Positions 63,035-64,000 of a DNA stretch of 64,000 bases are shown one piece after another (positions within the stretch are counted from its first letter, which is position 1; every line of letters begins with the position of its first letter). Where the stretch lies: NCBI RefSeq assembly GCF_014635305.1, contig NZ_BMCS01000003.1, positions 729,000-792,999 of the forward strand, given 5' to 3'. The position numbers and the translations under genes are program-made. The DNA is from Williamsia phyllosphaerae (GTDB lineage Bacteria > Actinomycetota > Actinomycetes > Mycobacteriales > Mycobacteriaceae). The notes under the pieces were generated by a model that worked only from the letters and a program-made list of their open reading frames with translations, was not told where the DNA came from and searched no databases.

Positions 63035-64000
63035 CTACTTGCCGAACCCCGCGTTGCGCAGTGCGTCGGCCATGGAACCGGTGGGCGCGGGCGTCGGACG
63101 GCGGTCGTTGCTCTTGTTCTGAGCGGGCTTGCCGCGACCGGTATCACCGGTGCGCTGCGGCGGCCGACCACCCTGCCTGCGTTCCTGTTTCGGTGCGCCC
63201 GGCTTCTTTGCGCCCGGACCGACCTCGTCGTTCAGTCGCAGCGTCAACCCGATGCGCTGGCGGTCGGTGTCCACCTCGAGCACCTTGACCTTGACCACCT
63301 GACCGGAGCGCACCACCTCGTGCGGGTCGGAGACGTACTTGTCCGACATCGCTGACACGTGGACCAGACCGTCCTGGTGCACACCCACATCGATGAACGC
63401 ACCGAACGCCGCGACGTTCGTGACGACACCTTCGAGAACCATGCCGGGCGTGAGGTCGGCAACCTTCTCGACACCGGCCGCGAACGTCGCGGTGGTGAAC
63501 GCGGGACGCGGGTCGCGACCGGGCTTCTCCAGTTCGGCCAGGATGTCGGTCACCGTCGGGACGCCGAAGCGGTCGTCGGCGAAGTCGACGGGACGCAGCG
63601 TGCGCAGCGACCGTGTGTCGCCGATCAACTCGGCGAGTGCGACACCGGAGCGGTCGAGGATCTTGCGGACGATGGGGTAGGCCTCGGGGTGGACCCCCGA
63701 CGCGTCGAGCGGATCGGCGCCGTCGGTGATCCGCAGGAACCCCGCGCACTGCTCGAACGCCTTGGGCCCCAACCGCGGTACGTCGAGCAGGGCCTTGCGG
63801 GTCTGGAAGCGGCCGGTCGCGTCGCGATGGGCGACGATCGATTCCGCGAGCGTCGTCGACACACCGGACACCCGGGCCAGCAGCGGCACCGACGCAGTGT
63901 TCAGGTCGACACCCACGGCGTTGACCGCGTCCTCGACGACCGCGTCGAGGCTGCGCGCAAGCGTGCCGGGGTTGACGTCGTGCTGGTACTGGCCGACGCC
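63035..64000 (-). CDS. Tex-family RNA-binding transcription accessory protein (3' part)
   Basis: The last 321 residues of a Tex protein; the N-terminal part lies beyond the window end. Seen here are the helix-hairpin-helix region GVDLNTASVPLLARVSGVSTTLAESIVAHRDATGRFQTRKALLDVPRLGPKAFEQCAGFLRI, the following ADPLDASGVHPEAYPIVRKI, and the S1 domain GMVLEGVVTNVAAFGAFIDVGVHQDGLVHVSAMSDKYV. An Arg/Gly/Pro/Lys-rich tail ends MADALRNAGFGK. Just upstream, GQYQHDVNP at the window edge is also a Tex motif. Tex binds nucleic acid and affects RNA polymerase behaviour. Confidence 0.95.
   Translation of the reverse strand, partial: GVGQYQHDVNPGTLARSLDAVVEDAVNAVGVDLNTASVPLLARVSGVSTTLAESIVAHRDATGRFQTRKALLDVPRLGPKAFEQCAGFLRITDGADPLDASGVHPEAYPIVRKILDRSGVALAELIGDTRSLRTLRPVDFADDRFGVPTVTDILAELEKPGRDPRPAFTTATFAAGVEKVADLTPGMVLEGVVTNVAAFGAFIDVGVHQDGLVHVSAMSDKYVSDPHEVVRSGQVVKVKVLEVDTDRQRIGLTLRLNDEVGPGAKKPGAPKQERRQGGRPPQRTGDTGRGKPAQNKSNDRRPTPAPTGSMADALRNAGFGK

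Overview
The window is a high-GC actinobacterial chromosome segment. Gene content and order point to a mycolic-acid-containing member of the Mycobacteriales, most like Gordonia. The main reason is a long run (about 5.7-35 kb) in the same relative order as I remember for Mycobacterium tuberculosis Rv1854c to Rv1821: ndh, ureDGFCBA, a thioesterase, blaI/M56, gnd, guaB1, two CNNM proteins, glcB, gcvP, MerR, bifunctional nuclease, MerR, garA, gcvH, pgsA2, secA2. This comparison is from memory, not from a search. Other supports are an accessory SecA2, the GarA phospho-switch protein and an Eis-type acetyltransferase. I see no rRNA, tRNA, CRISPR array, transposase or phage gene.

Layout. 0-3.3 kb: a minus-strand lipid operon (FAD oxidoreductase, DUF1365, cyclopropane-fatty-acid-synthase-like methyltransferase). 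3.5-7.2 kb: a TIGR01777 protein, an acetyltransferase and a type II NADH dehydrogenase. 7.2-13.4 kb: a complete urease operon without ureE, then an aldolase-like gene and a thioesterase whose promoter overlaps a likely IdeR/DtxR iron box. 13.7-25.1 kb: a plus-strand block with BlaI/M56, pentose-phosphate and purine enzymes, two CNNM membrane proteins and malate synthase G. 25.2-34.9 kb: a minus-strand block for glycine cleavage (gcvP behind a tandem glycine riboswitch, gcvH), two MerR regulators, GarA, PgsA2 and SecA2. 35-53.8 kb: a less conserved region with two unknown membrane proteins, small enzymes, a secreted phospholipase A2, a fused ABC exporter, esterases and an Eis-like protein. 53.9-55.5 kb: a lower-GC single gene joining a macro-like domain to a SIR2 NADase-like domain, the best candidate here for an undescribed defence or NAD-signalling module. 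55.5-64 kb: oxidoreductases, an ABC1 kinase, a cobalamin-riboswitch-controlled BtuCDF importer, a RidA/HxlR divergent pair and the 3' part of tex.

How the genes fit together. GcvP, GcvH and GlcB handle C1/C2 carbon (glycine and glyoxylate). GarA is known in mycobacteria to switch 2-oxoglutarate and glutamate metabolism, so the 21-32 kb block reads as a nitrogen/central-carbon junction. The urease operon adds ammonia supply. Several control elements are readable: two riboswitches, an iron box, a MerR-type operator inside a 19-nt promoter spacer, an HxlR-type operator, and a repeated arrangement in which a -10 hexamer lies 6-8 nt before the start codon (leaderless mRNAs). Several hairpins sit between or across convergent gene ends.
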